Source: Paracyclopina nana (taxonomy: Eukaryota; Arthropoda; Copepoda; Cyclopoida; Cyclopettidae). Taken from it: a stretch of DNA of 64,000 nt. The DNA is taken from contig JAGUCH010000002.1 of the NCBI GenBank assembly GCA_019096065.1, forward strand, positions 16,442,501 through 16,506,500. Reading direction: 5' to 3'. Every line of letters starts with the position of its first letter. Positions within the stretch are counted from its first letter, which is position 1. Below the pieces are notes generated by a model. It did not search any database and was not told where the DNA came from. It saw nothing but the letters and a program-made list of their open reading frames with translations. A program made the translations under genes and the position numbers. This document shows, piece after piece, positions 22,937 through 34,156 of the stretch.

Positions 22937-23135
22937 TGTAGCAGGATCCCGAGCCTGCGCACCTGCGCTCTTGCCTCCTCTCGTGCGGTAGCACTACAAT
23001 TGTACAGCAGTAAATAAACGACTATGCGTGAGCAAACAGCTCGACGACATATATCCTTCCAACTAAGATGGAGTCTTATAAGCTATAAGTTAGTAAGGTG
23101 TAACGCGTAGGTCTCAGAGTGTTCGAACCCCTACA
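22937..23135 (+). repeat. 5' LTR
   Basis: This is 199 bp, TG...CA, and matches 32,856-33,054 except for one T/C difference that I noticed (GCGTGAGC against GCGCGAGC). Confidence 0.95.
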
Positions 23136-23139
23136 AAAT

Positions 23140-23157
23140 TGGCGCGGTGCTGAGGAC
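23140..23157 (+). other. Probable tRNA primer binding site
   Basis: TGGCGCGGTGCTGAGGAC starts four bases after the 5' LTR. It begins with TGG, the complement of a tRNA CCA end. The priming tRNA was not identified. Confidence 0.6.
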
Positions 23158-24336
23158 AACTCTTCGAGTACCGCAAAACACGCGACACCTTCGCTCCCGC
23201 CTCCATCCCTGGGGAAGTCGTTGTTTCCGACAACGACCAAATAAGACCGGGAAGAGGAGGCAACAATATTAGTGCGTTCCGGCTGAAAGTATGCCACGAA
23301 CATCAACCTCACCCTCGCTGAGGCTACGGTGGCTGAGGCTACCAAAAGCTCACGAGAGGGAGTAACTTGGGCAGCAGGTCCCGCCACCCGCGCTGCCCCC
23401 GAGAGAGACACCGAGTGCGGATGCTGTGCCCCCTGGGTCCAAACACCAGGACCGTTTCCGCGTCGAGGCCGGGGTGCCCCTGAGAAGAGGCCATCTACCC
23501 CGGGCCACCGGAAGCGCGCTACATAGTCGGCGCTGCATCACTCTGCAGAAGAGTGCAACGAGCCACTATATGAGAGCTAGTCACTATACATGCATCGCAA
23601 ATGCTAATAAATCAAATTCGATCAACACGATCAATTCTTTGCTCATTCTCATGCTCCCAATTCGATTCGAATACCTGCGCAGCGAACTGCCGGGTCGGCC
23701 ACACCCCCGCACGTCACGATCGACGGCCTCGAGGCCGCGGTCGCCCAAAGCCACGCAGGGCGGGCCAGCGACCCCCCCTGAGGCAGAGCCAGAGCCGCTC
23801 CATTTCAATGCATTTCAACGCATAATTGCCGCTGCTGCAATTTACGCATCGGCCATCTTGCAGTGAGGCAAGAGAGCGCCAATAAACAAGCCGTAAAACT
23901 GGCCCCTTTATGAGGGCTGCATGCTGTGCTTCACATGTGCAAGGCAATTATCGAGATTGTCTGTCAACGCACTAAAAGCCATTATTCTCGCATGCACAGC
24001 AGTCGCTCCAAACAACCTTCTTGTTTTACGATCGTCAAAATCTCCTATCGAGGACCGGATCGCACAAACAATTTCAATTGCCATGCTAAAACGATCACCC
24101 GAGGGTCGGAAAAATGCAGCGGATGCTGCGGGTGAGCGGTCGCTGCACAGGGGACGAGAGAGGCTATAAAAGATCGAGTACCAGGGGGAAAAGACCCAGT
24201 TCTTTGGATTCACTCCAAGTTGTTACACCCCTGCTCTCGCGCTTTTTACGCCACTCTCGGTAAATATTCATTCACTTGCTTTCACCAGGGCCTTAAGCCA
24301 ACCCCTTTTCGCTTCTGCAGCCGCCGCTCACTCATC

Positions 24337-25598
24337 ATGCCTGTCGAACGATCTCCTCCTCACACCTCTGCGAACGAGGAGCTCGGGACGTCCCCAGACA
24401 GCCACGAGTTGGGGCCCCACCCCACCGGCCTTCACCAACGCTTGGCCGATTTAAGCACCCTCGGGGCCCACGGGGCCGCCACCGGGAGCCATTCTGGCCT
24501 AGACCCTCTCGGGTTTCCGCGGAACCACGGATCGGCCGCTGAGACCGTCACTGGGACCAGGCCGCGCCCCGGGCCCGGGGCTAGGGTGGATCCGCCAAAC
24601 CAACCAGCTGAGACTGACCCGGCTGGCGCCGGCGCCAACCCCGACACCGAGGGGCTGTCGCAGTCGATGCTGCTGCAATTCCTGAGGTCCATGGAGGCCC
24701 AGCGGCAGGCGGATGCACAGGCCCGCAAACAGGAGGCCGAACTACGGCTCCTGGAGATCAACACCCGCCGTCTCGAGGCCGAAACGCCGCTGCTCGTTCC
24801 GGGCGCAAGCGCAAACTCGAAAAGTTCGAGGACACGGAAGCGGACAAGTGGCTCACCTTCCGCCTTCATGTGGAGGCCACCTTCTTGGGGTCCAAGGATA
24901 CCGAGGCCACCAAGAAACTGGAGGTCAAGCATGCCATGGTGGGCGCGGCACTTCGTACTATCAATGAGGTAGATCTGCTCCTGACGGACGAAAGCTTCAC
25001 CCTCAAGCACCTGCTCGACGCCTACGAGAGGTTCTTCGTCACCGCTACGTCGTCCCAGGTGGCCCGTATAGCCCTCGAAACGGCCCATCAGCGCTCTGAT
25101 GAAGGGATTCCCCAATGGCACGCTAGGCTACGCAGCATCTTCGTCCGCGCTAAGCCTGAGCTAGCCAAGGAGGTCGAGACCTACCCCGACTTGATCCGTA
25201 TGTTTGTGACCAAGCTTCACCGCAAGGATGTGGTCATGGGCATCGCCGGACACAAATTCACCACCATGGCCGACGCCTTGGAAGCCGCCAGTCAAGCTGA
25301 ATGTTGGTTGTCGTTGGGGCAAGGTAAAGGCCGCGTCGCCGCCATGATTCCCGGAGCCGGCGACGACTCCACGGTCGTATGCTTCTACTGCGAGCGTAAG
25401 GGTCACCGCAAGAGCGAATGCAGGACCCTCGACTCCGACAAGCGTAATGGCCGCTACGACTCCAAGATCGACAAGTGGGCTCACGCAGCTTCCCTCAACA
25501 AGGACCAGGCGGCTCGAGGACAGAGTTCCCGAGGTCGAGGACGAAGTCGCGCCTCCGACCAGAAAAGGCTCGTCGAACAAAAAGCCTCGAGTCAATGA
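24337..25598 (+). pseudogene. gag: gag of the LTR element, one frame break
   Basis: Gag forms the particle and packages the RNA. The frame from ATG 24,337 reads a Pro/Gly-rich N-terminus and a helical Gln/Arg/Glu region up to about 24,795. The coding signal then continues in another frame to the stop at 25,598. The second part has a capsid-like region and a single CCHC zinc knuckle (CFYCERKGHRKSEC), followed by a basic RGRGRSR tail. The break could be a one-base loss or an assembly error; a programmed shift is less likely this early in gag. The leader from 23,158 to 24,336 has no clear gene. Confidence 0.8.
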
Positions 25599-28500
25599 AA
25601 TCTACGAGGCCAAGCCCAAGGAAGAACCCGAATCCGAGGCCTCGGATGATGCGGCACCGGGAAACGACTCGACCCGGTTGTAGAGAGCTCCAGCCGGGTC
25701 CCCTCACCTTCCTTCATATTAGCAGCTCTCGACCACATCGCCAGTCATCAACGATTCATGGCCCAAGTCCCGATCCGCATCGGCAAGATCAAAGCCAGGG
25801 CCCTGGTCGACAGCGGCAACAGCTGGCGCACGTGCATCTCCGAGAATTTCGCTCGCCGACTTGGAGTTCTTCCACACGGTCTCCGGCCCATGCTCGACAT
25901 GCCCGCGGTGGGCACCGCCCACGCGCAGCAACGCCTCCAGGTCCTGGGGGAGTTACGGCAACCACTGCGAGTGCAGCTGGGTAATCACCCTCACTCCTTC
26001 TCTATCCGACCCGCAGTGGTACGAAACCTCTCCATGGATTTCAACTTGTCAGGGCCATTCCTGAGCCACCACCGCATCGACCAGCTCCACTCCCAAGGGA
26101 CCCTGCGCGTGCACGGGAAGCAGATCCCGCTGGTGGGCGCCCTCCAACCCGCTGAGGATCAGGAAGAGTACGAAATCCGGATTCTGCAGCCCGTCAATAT
26201 TCCAGCCCGCACTGTCACCCTGGTGGCCGCCGTAGCCCCTCACTGGCCCCACGGGTCCACGCGGGCCGCCGCCCTCGAAGCAGGGCCCCAGTTTGCCGCG
26301 CAGACGCAGCTGGCGCCCTGGAACGTTGCACTGGTCCAGCCGCGGGCCGGCGGCAGCCTGGCAGTTGGGGTGCTGAACCCCCTGGATCACCCGCTCCGCC
26401 TTAAGAGGCGGAGTGATCTACGGCACCCTCCGCCTCACGAAGAAGACGAGGGCCCCAGCGGAACCGAGGCTACTCCCTCGGTGCGCGCGGTGAGCACGCC
26501 GGCCACCACCCGCAGTACCAGCCGGAAGCAGTCGGAGTCCGATGCCAAGCGCCGCTACGAGCAAGCTGACCGTATCATCGACACCTTCAAGCTGAACGAG
26601 AACGACATGCTCAAAGATAATCCCAAGCGGTTGGCTCAAGCCGCCACCCTGCTCGCGGCCCACGCCGGAGCCTTTTCATTTGACGGCCGCACGGGGCAGA
26701 CCACACTGGTCGAGCATGCCATAGATCTCAAGCCTGGGACGAAGCCCATCAACATCCGTCGGCGACCCATCAATCCGAACCTCGAGGCGTCCCTGAAGGA
26801 ACAGATCCAGAAGTGGTTGGATGAAGAAGTCATCACGCCCATCACTTCGCCGTGGTCCGCTCCTCTTGTTCCCGTCCGCAAGAAGGATGGCACGCTGCGC
26901 TGGTGCGTCGCTTATCGGGCACTCACCAAGGCCGCTGTAGTCGACTCCACACCCCATCGGAGACGTCAGGGACAACCTCAGCCGACTGGCCCGCTCCACG
27001 GTGTTTTCGACGTTGGACGCGGTGGGTGCCTTTAACGTGGTTCCCATTCGGGCAGAGGACGTGGAGAAGACCACCTTTTCCACAGGGGACGGCTCATACG
27101 CCTTCCTCAAGATGCCCTTCGGCCTCACCAATGCGCCCAAGACATACAGCCGCCTCAATAGGATGGTTCTGGAGGGCATATCATGGGACGTTGCCCTGCC
27201 ATACCTCGATGACTGCTTAGTCCATTCAACCGACTTCGAGTCCCACCTCCGCAACTTGCGCCTGGTGCTGCAGGCCCACGAGAAAGCAGGACTTCTGCTG
27301 AAGCCGTCCAAATGTCACCTGTTCCAATCCAGAGTGACATACTTGGGGCATGTTGTCACTCCTCAGGGCCTCGAGGTCATGCCAGCCTACATTGACCTCA
27401 TCCGTGAATGGCCCTTGCCTAACACCAGGAAGCAGTTGCGTATCTTCCTTGGCAAGGCCAATTATTACCGATCCTTCATCGAAAAGTACCAACATGTCGC
27501 GGCGCCCCTGTCGGACAAGCTCTCCAAGGACGACGGCACCAGCGACAACCATGTTTTCCAACCCAGCCCGGAGTTCCGGGCCGCTTTCGACGAGCTCAAG
27601 AAAAGGCTGACCTCCGCGCCTGTACTGGCCTATCCGGACTTCGCCTCGCCTAACCCCTTCATCCTGGATAACGGATTTCTCACAAGAAAACAGGGCTGTT
27701 GGAGGGTCCTCTCCCAAGTCCAAGATCGCAAGGAAAGAGTCATCTTATACGGCGCCAAGAAGCTGAACGCCGCTCAAAGCAATTATTCCGCTTAATCAGG
27801 GCGAGCTGGTGGCCGTAATAATTTTCATCAAACAATTCAAGTATTACCTGCAACACCGCCGTTTCATCCTGCGCACCGACCATCGGGCCCTCCTCTGGAT
27901 CCGCTCCATGGAAGCGCCCACGGAATGCTGGGCCGATGGCTCGACACCATCTCCAACTACGACTTCGAAGTGGTACACCGGGCAGGAGTGAAGCACGGCA
28001 ACGCCCGATTCCCTCAGCCGAGCGCCCCCACCTGGCACAGCGGGGTGACCATATCAGCTCAGACGTCTCTGATGATGACTTTTTCCGGGTGGCTAATCTC
28101 AAGCTGATTCCCACGAAGCCGGAAGCGTGGGCTGCGGCCCAGGAGGAGGACGACGACCTGGTCCTTCTGAGACAGCTAGTCCGACTGAAACAATCGCCTT
28201 CGCAGGAGAACCTCAACGCTGCATCACCTCGAGGTCGCGTGCTACTGGAACAACTAAGTTCCATGACCATGGATCGGCAAGGTGCTCTTCGCTTGCTGGA
28301 TCGGAAGAGGCAAACCTCGCGACTGGTGGTGCCCGCCAGTGGCAGGAAGCCAGCCTCCGCCACGCACACGACACCATGGGACACCAAGGGCGCGACTCCG
28401 TGGTCCACAGGGCAGCTCAGCACTTCTACTTCCCAGGCATGACGCGCCTGGCCGATGAAGTCGTCAAGTCCTGCCTCCTTTGCCAGCGGTCCAAGCCGGG

Positions 28501-30078
28501 CCAGAAGAGCCAGCTGCACACCCTCAAATCGCACTACGCGGGCTACCCGTTCCAGATCTTGAGCCTCGACTCACGTAGGGCCGTTCCAGCCTTCGTCGAA
28601 CCGTCACCGCTACTTGTTCACTGCTAAGTGCGCCTTCACCAAATGGATCGAAGCTTTTCCGTGCGGTTCCAATGATGCTGAAACAGCCGTGCGGTTTTTG
28701 ACGACCGAAATCATCCCTAGATTTGGCCTTCCAGAGAGACTACACACCGATCAAGGGACTCATTTCACGGCCCATCTCATGGAGGTATGCGCGGCCCTTG
28801 GGATACAAGCCACCACTACTCCTTCATACAACCCGCGCAGCAACCCGGTCGAACGGGCGCATCGGGATCTCAACGAGCTCATCAGGAAGATGGTCAAGGG
28901 TCGATACGCGGACTGGGCCGAGGTCGCTCCTTCGCCCTCTTCGTCCTCCGTACTCACCAAAAACCGCTCCACGGGCATGGCACCATATGAAATGGTTTTC
29001 GGTCGCCAACCGTCGACCAACCTGGACTTGATCTTTGGGGACCCGCAGCCGGCTGTAGCAAAGGCCACGCAAGCAGGCCGATTCGCCAAGCAACTGAAGG
29101 AGCGAATACAACTGGCGCATGAATGGGCGAGGAAGAACATCTCCAACTCGATCGAGCGACAACGACGGGCTTATCACATGGACAAGCGTGCGTTCGTAGT
29201 GGGACAGAAAGTGTGGCTGTTCACCCCGAAGGTTATTCCACGCATCTCCAAGAAGCTACAAACCTTCTGGACGGGACCGTGGACAATTGAGAAACGAGTG
29301 AACGAGCTCACTTACGAAATAGCACCAGACCCGTCTTGGGCTCGAGCGCGGAACCAAGTTGTCTCGGTAGACCGCCTTAAGTTGTACATCCCACCTGACC
29401 AAGATCAAGGCAACGTGTCTACTGCACCACCGGCCGAGGATTTGGATCTGTCCATGTTAGGTGACGAATCCGCCGAATTCCTCGCGTACCCACCACATGA
29501 AATCGCGGCGGAGCCCGCTAATGACCTCGCTGTACCTTATGAATATGCGGTGGCCCCGACGGACAGAGAATATGGGTTCCCAGAAGCCCGAGATGACCCC
29601 ATCCCGGCCTTCAACGACGACCCCACGATACCTGAGTACGACTGCATCCACACCGGATAATGAGTCTCCGCAGAATACTCAGCAACTGCCAAGCCCTCCT
29701 ACAGACGATGATGAGCCCAGGCGCACTAGCACAGTGGTGAAAAGGAAACGACGATCAAATGCAGAAATGTTGCAGGCTGACACCGAGAGATTCTTAGGTG
29801 GACCAGAGGCGGTCACCAAACGGTCTAGATCCAAAACACGCAGCGGTGACAGGAGAAGCACGATCGACGAAGATACGTTGCCACTGCAGCATTTGCAAGA
29901 CAATCCGCCAACCGTGCATCAAACTACTAGATATCTGCTCCCGCCGCTAGAACCGCGGCCACTACCTCTTCGACCGTCCATTCCGTCACCGATCAAAGAG
30001 GCCTCTCACTCAACATCATCATCGGCACCGTCAGCAGCTACCGCAGAAACGTGCGACGACGTGTTCCAGGACTAATAC
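25599..30078 (+). pseudogene. pol: pol of the LTR element (PR-RT-RH-IN), several frame breaks
   Basis: The polyprotein carries out proteolysis, reverse transcription and integration. An aspartic protease motif (ALVDSGNS) lies near 25,800. Reverse transcriptase runs about 26,750-27,400, with a frame change near 26,940-27,000, and carries the catalytic YLDD motif. RNase H (about 27,650-28,000) is the most damaged part, with frame changes and a stop at 27,795. Integrase has its HHCC zinc finger near 28,350-28,500, another frame change near 28,590, and a DQGTHF motif plus the region of the catalytic Glu afterwards. An extended acidic C-terminal region changes frame again near 29,650 and ends near 30,075. 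The order PR-RT-RH-IN identifies Ty3/gypsy. As written, this copy cannot make an intact Pol. Confidence 0.85.
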
Positions 30079-30288
30079 AAACCAAGTGTAAAAAGGCTAT
30101 CATACGCACCAATATTGCTCCCTCATGACAAAGTTTGGGGGGGTGCACACACATTTATGCCACATTCATGCCATATTTCACATCACATATGTATCATAAC
30201 TGCATTATTAACACATGCTCATGCTATATAAACCATGACATTCGGGCGCAAACACTAACAAGACAAACAAGCGTATAATAATCATTTA

Positions 30289-30303
30289 CCTTCTCTCTTG
30301 CAG
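30289..30303 (+). promoter_or_regulatory. Candidate splice acceptor for env mRNA
   Basis: A pyrimidine tract ending CTCTCTTGCAG at 30,303 lies 84 bases upstream of the env ATG. It fits a spliced subgenomic env message. The donor was not located. Confidence 0.5.
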
Positions 30304-30387
30304 TCTGAGTTAATAACCAACTACCTCCTAGCGAAAGGAATTTATAAAGTGTATACTAGCTCACCACTACGTACTACGTCGTCCACC

Positions 30388-32847
30388 ATGCATCCAGGTC
30401 ATTGTTTGTGCAGTCCCACGCTGATGCTCCTCGTCTTCTTTGGATACAGCTACTGGATCCTCCTCAACGAGGTGGCCCAAGCAGCAGCCTTCCCGGGGCA
30501 GTCACCACGACCAGCCGATTTGTACACCCCAGACGCCAAGGTGACCTCGTTCACCACCTATGACTGCGCGCACCCCGATGCCATGCACGAAGCCATCGAC
30601 CTGAGCCAGCCTGAACTCTGTGAAGATATTCGCAGCTCTTACCAGTCGCCGGTTAATATCACGATTCAGGTACTGCAGACGGCCTCGACCCTCTCCGTTA
30701 AGGCATACCGGTGCCGAGTGCACATATCGCGGGAAGTCACTCGCTGCGGATATGATAGCATCAGTTATGGGAGTCAAATGACAGACGTAAATAGGCCCTA
30801 CCTGGTAACGCCGCAAGCCTGCCGAGACGCCGCCGAGAAACGCTTCCTGCTGGTGGAAAATAAGAAGGTCCAAGTCACGCTCAATACCCCCGTGTCCCTG
30901 TCATACTTCTCCAAGGGTGGGCTCGATAAGGATCACAAATGCACGACGACTACTTTCATCAGTGGTGGCGTGACATTCTACAAATCGTATGAAACCACCA
31001 CGATCCACGCGCTGGTGGAGCCGATCTACGGGAAGCTAAACACGGCCAATGGGCGGGTGGTCTTCTCCAACCACCTTACAGCCAACTTCCAGGACTTGAT
31101 CGTGCAGGACGACGCCGAAGGCACCATTGTGTGGCCTAAGCGCAAGACCCCCCGTTGCGAAGATGAACTGAGCGAAGTATACAAGGGGCCGGCCATTCTG
31201 TATCCTCACCGCAACTCGTCCAGCTTCAGCGGCAACGCGGGTCACCTAGGAGACCTGCTCCTCCTTGCCCACGAAGAAGAATCGCGGTTCGCGGGATTCG
31301 TCCTCAAGGGCGTGCAGTCCATGTGCCAGTGGCGGCTGTTCACCACTCAGCTCCGCGACTTCGCCGTCTTGATCGTGGGACCCGGGATGGACCCCTCCAA
31401 GCCAAGTACCTCCACCCGGGAGGACATGGACGGTGCGAACATACAGACACAGCTGGCATTCGTGCATTCGCAGCATGCGCTGCATATCCAGGACCGGTTC
31501 AAGTTCCTCCAGGAACTTATTTGCAAGAACGAACGAGCGATCCTGCACTCCAAGCTGCAGAGTATGGCTTCTGGCTCCTCATCATACGCCACCCTGGATA
31601 GCCACGGACCAGGCCATCTAGTCACCCGTGCCGGGGCTGTAGCCTATGTTACCTCCTGCTACCCGGTGCAAGCCGTCACCAGGTCTATTGCGAACTGCAC
31701 GCAGGAGATTCCTGTGCTGGTGAACAACGAGACACGATTCGCGGACCCTCTCTCCTTTGTGCTGACTGACCGGCCCAGCGTGGTCCCATGCGATTCCATC
31801 ACCCCGATTAAATGGAAGATCCACAATCAGTGGATGTGCGCTACCCCCAGATCCACGCCTGTATTGCCCCTACGCAACTCAACCCCATGTCGGACGCGGC
31901 TCCCGGAGCGGACATTACGACATCAGTCGAGGACTAGGGGTGGAGTGTTCTCGGCGGAACAACGGGCTAACCATATCCTCTACCTCCACTTGTTTAGCAG
32001 TCGGGAGGCCGTGGTGAACACTATCACTAGTAACATGCTCCACAACTCGCTTATCACGGCAGCAGGTCGACTACGCTATGGACGCAGGAAGACATTGATC
32101 AAAATGGTGGATCATGTCGGCAGCGCAATTATTCCTTTCTTCAGCTCAGTGGGGAAGTATTACTCCTACTTCACAGGGACTCTCATCACCATCGGCCTGA
32201 TCAAGTTGATCCTCGGAGCCGTCATCCGGATGATCATCCTGTACCGACGGCGCGGATTGGGTTGGTGGATGTTCTTGGCTCTGTGGCATACGGCCTTCCT
32301 GATGGTTGAGATGCCGTGGCGGATGCTTACCAACCTTGGGCACGACCAGATCCTATTCCCTGGCGGGGACGACGATGACGAGGATCAACCCCCAACACGC
32401 GGCAGGCGCCGACCTCGAAACCGAGACGGACCCGAGGCGTACCCCCTGGCCGCACTCAGCGACGGAGACGAAGAGGATGACGACGAGGCACCCCCTAAGT
32501 ACGGGGTCGCAGAACCAGGAGAAACCGATGGACCCCGCCGGACTGGATTCCGCCAACGCATGAAGGAGGCTCTATTTAAAGAACAAGACGGCCTCTACCG
32601 GAACCTGCAGGCACAGGTCGACGCACTGGCGAGGCAGAACGAGACTATGCACAACTACATTATGGCTGTGCTTCCCTCGGCTCCGGCGCCCAATACTGTG
32701 GCCTCCGCGACCTCGACGCCCCTGAAGTCACCGATGGAAGGAGGAGCGACCACCGGTCCACCTATCTCCCCTGTACCTCCGGCCGCGGGATCCCCCCGAC
32801 ATAGGGTGCCAGCATTGCGCCGTGAGGACACGGCCACGCTTCAATAG
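30388..32847 (+). CDS. env: Env-like glycoprotein of the LTR element, intact frame
   Basis: The frame encodes 819 residues from ATG 30,388. A hydrophobic N-terminal segment (LMLLVFFGYSYWILL) acts as a signal sequence. The ectodomain begins with a YDCAHP motif and many Cys; NIT, NSS, NCT and NET give N-glycosylation sites. Near residue 600 two hydrophobic segments follow (FTGTLITIGLIKLILGAVI and WWMFLALWHTAFLMV), then a long acidic and Pro-rich cytoplasmic tail. The YDC...C...IQVLQ...C...RCG pattern resembles chuvirus-type glycoproteins that arthropod LTR elements have captured. That assignment is from memory of the family pattern and needs a profile search. It would mediate membrane attachment and fusion if expressed. 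It is the only long element gene here without a break. Confidence 0.75.
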   Translation: MHPGHCLCSPTLMLLVFFGYSYWILLNEVAQAAAFPGQSPRPADLYTPDAKVTSFTTYDCAHPDAMHEAIDLSQPELCEDIRSSYQSPVNITIQVLQTASTLSVKAYRCRVHISREVTRCGYDSISYGSQMTDVNRPYLVTPQACRDAAEKRFLLVENKKVQVTLNTPVSLSYFSKGGLDKDHKCTTTTFISGGVTFYKSYETTTIHALVEPIYGKLNTANGRVVFSNHLTANFQDLIVQDDAEGTIVWPKRKTPRCEDELSEVYKGPAILYPHRNSSSFSGNAGHLGDLLLLAHEEESRFAGFVLKGVQSMCQWRLFTTQLRDFAVLIVGPGMDPSKPSTSTREDMDGANIQTQLAFVHSQHALHIQDRFKFLQELICKNERAILHSKLQSMASGSSSYATLDSHGPGHLVTRAGAVAYVTSCYPVQAVTRSIANCTQEIPVLVNNETRFADPLSFVLTDRPSVVPCDSITPIKWKIHNQWMCATPRSTPVLPLRNSTPCRTRLPERTLRHQSRTRGGVFSAEQRANHILYLHLFSSREAVVNTITSNMLHNSLITAAGRLRYGRRKTLIKMVDHVGSAIIPFFSSVGKYYSYFTGTLITIGLIKLILGAVIRMIILYRRRGLGWWMFLALWHTAFLMVEMPWRMLTNLGHDQILFPGGDDDDEDQPPTRGRRRPRNRDGPEAYPLAALSDGDEEDDDEAPPKYGVAEPGETDGPRRTGFRQRMKEALFKEQDGLYRNLQAQVDALARQNETMHNYIMAVLPSAPAPNTVASATSTPLKSPMEGGATTGPPISPVPPAAGSPRHRVPALRREDTATLQ

Positions 32848-32855
32848 GGGGAAAT
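32843..32855 (+). other. Polypurine tract
   Basis: The purine run TAGGGGGAAAT ends immediately before the 3' LTR, the usual plus-strand primer site. A second G-run (TTTGGGGGGGTG) near 30,135 might be a central tract. Confidence 0.7.
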
Positions 32856-33054
32856 TGTAGCAGGATCCCGAGCCTGCGCACCTGCGCTCTTGCCTCCTCT
32901 CGTGCGGTAGCACTACAATTGTACAGCAGTAAATAAACGACTATGCGCGAGCAAACAGCTCGACGACATATATCCTTCCAACTAAGATGGAGTCTTATAA
33001 GCTATAAGTTAGTAAGGTGTAACGCGTAGGTCTCAGAGTGTTCGAACCCCTACA
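32856..33054 (+). repeat. 3' LTR
   Basis: This is 199 bp, nearly identical to the 5' LTR, and is followed by the GAGG target duplication. Confidence 0.95.
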
Positions 33055-33352
33055 GAGGCTACGGAGGTTACGAAGGCTACGGAGGTTTCGGAGGCTTTGG
33101 AGGTTACCAAGGCAACAGAGATTACTGAGGCAACGGAGGTTATGGAGGCTACAGATGTTACGGAGGCTACTTAGAATATGGAGGCTACTAGGTTATGGAG
33201 GCTACATAGGTTATGGAGTCTACAGAGGTTATAGAGGCTACAGAGGTTATGGAGTCTGCTTAAGTTACGGAGGCTCTTGAGGTTACTGAGGCTCTTGAGG
33301 TTACGGTTACGGGGATCATTTTCATTATAATGGTGACAAGTAGAAAATAAAT
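33055..33352 (+). pseudogene. Decayed GGY-repeat locus, 3' part
   Basis: The GGAGGCTACGGAGGTTAC repeats resume after the LTR element, with in-frame stops. They end in GGTTACGGTTACGGGGATCA and an AATAAA at about 33,346. The last codons (GYGYGDHFHYNGDK, then stop) resemble the His-containing ends of intact GY genes in the cluster. This supports one ancestral gene split by the insertion. Confidence 0.55.
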
Positions 33353-34156
33353 TAAAATGTGCTAGCTTATTTCCTGGTTTTGAGAAAGTTTAATGAACTA
33401 CTCAGTGACGTCACGCGGGAATATACCAACTCTGACGTCATCATAGAAGGTCATTCTTCGTACTGTGCAGTAAAAAGTACGAGTTTTTCCCGAGACGCAA
33501 AAAAGCGTGTTTGGCTCGTTGAATTCTCCCATTATTTAGTCTGAATGACATCAGAGATCGAATCTTAGTAAATGTAATTTTGCTGCCATTTGACATTTCT
33601 TTATTCTGCATTTCAAATCAAGAAATGGTGCCCATTACAAAGCCCTTATCATTTTTTACTCATCAGATTATAATTAGCCTGCTAAATAATAAGATGTCAA
33701 CAAAACTAATAAAAAGGGTGTGTTTCTTTGTATATTTCATAACGGTTCTTCATGAGATGGGATTATCCTTAAAAAGTCTTAACAAGCTTAGCATATACCT
33801 TAATTTAATTATGGTGACTTGCTCCATAATATCCAATATTTTGGGCAAATATTTACAAAAGCAAATTCAAGCCGGTGGCTTTTTCCGCAAAAAATTGGAC
33901 TAATCATGAAAAAATCGTTAACATCGGCAATTATCTGGAGCTGAACACAGCATAATTTTCTTAAAGACGTCCTCAATCCAAGATTGCCATTTTTTTCAAA
34001 TAAATTCTTCCAGAAAAGTTTTGCAATAAAAGTTGACGGATTTTTTAGGGAGTTTTCATTTATTTTTCAGGTTGTGCATTTCAATACAATACTGAGCATT
34101 GGTATCATTAAGCATCACAATTCGATATCATTATTATGCATTGCAGCGAAATCAGA
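33353..34156. other. Intergenic region
   Basis: This is AT-rich. A hydrophobic open frame around 33,600-33,900 has ATGs but no signal, family or splice support, so it is not called. It carries the 3' end of the minus-strand peptide gene. Confidence 0.35.

Larger units (their letters stand above)
22937..33054 (+). mobile_element. Ty3/gypsy-type LTR retrotransposon with env-like gene
   Basis: This 10.1-kb element has 199-bp LTRs beginning TGTAGCAGG and ending CCCCTACA. It is flanked by a 4-bp duplication, GAGG (22,933-22,936 and 33,055-33,058). The internal order is gag with one zinc knuckle, protease, reverse transcriptase, RNase H, integrase, then env, which fits Metaviridae (errantivirus-like layout). 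It is visibly more GC-rich than the surrounding DNA. The two LTRs differ at one site that I can see, yet gag and pol contain several frame breaks. It is inserted inside the GGY-repeat locus. Confidence 0.93.

Noticed and set aside
30120-30140. G-run treated as an internal LTR boundary
   Set aside because: No LTR-like sequence follows it, so at most it is a central polypurine tract.
33580-33903. Hydrophobic 107-residue open frame
   Set aside because: AT-rich sequence produces such frames by chance; there is no clear signal peptide, splice support or homology.
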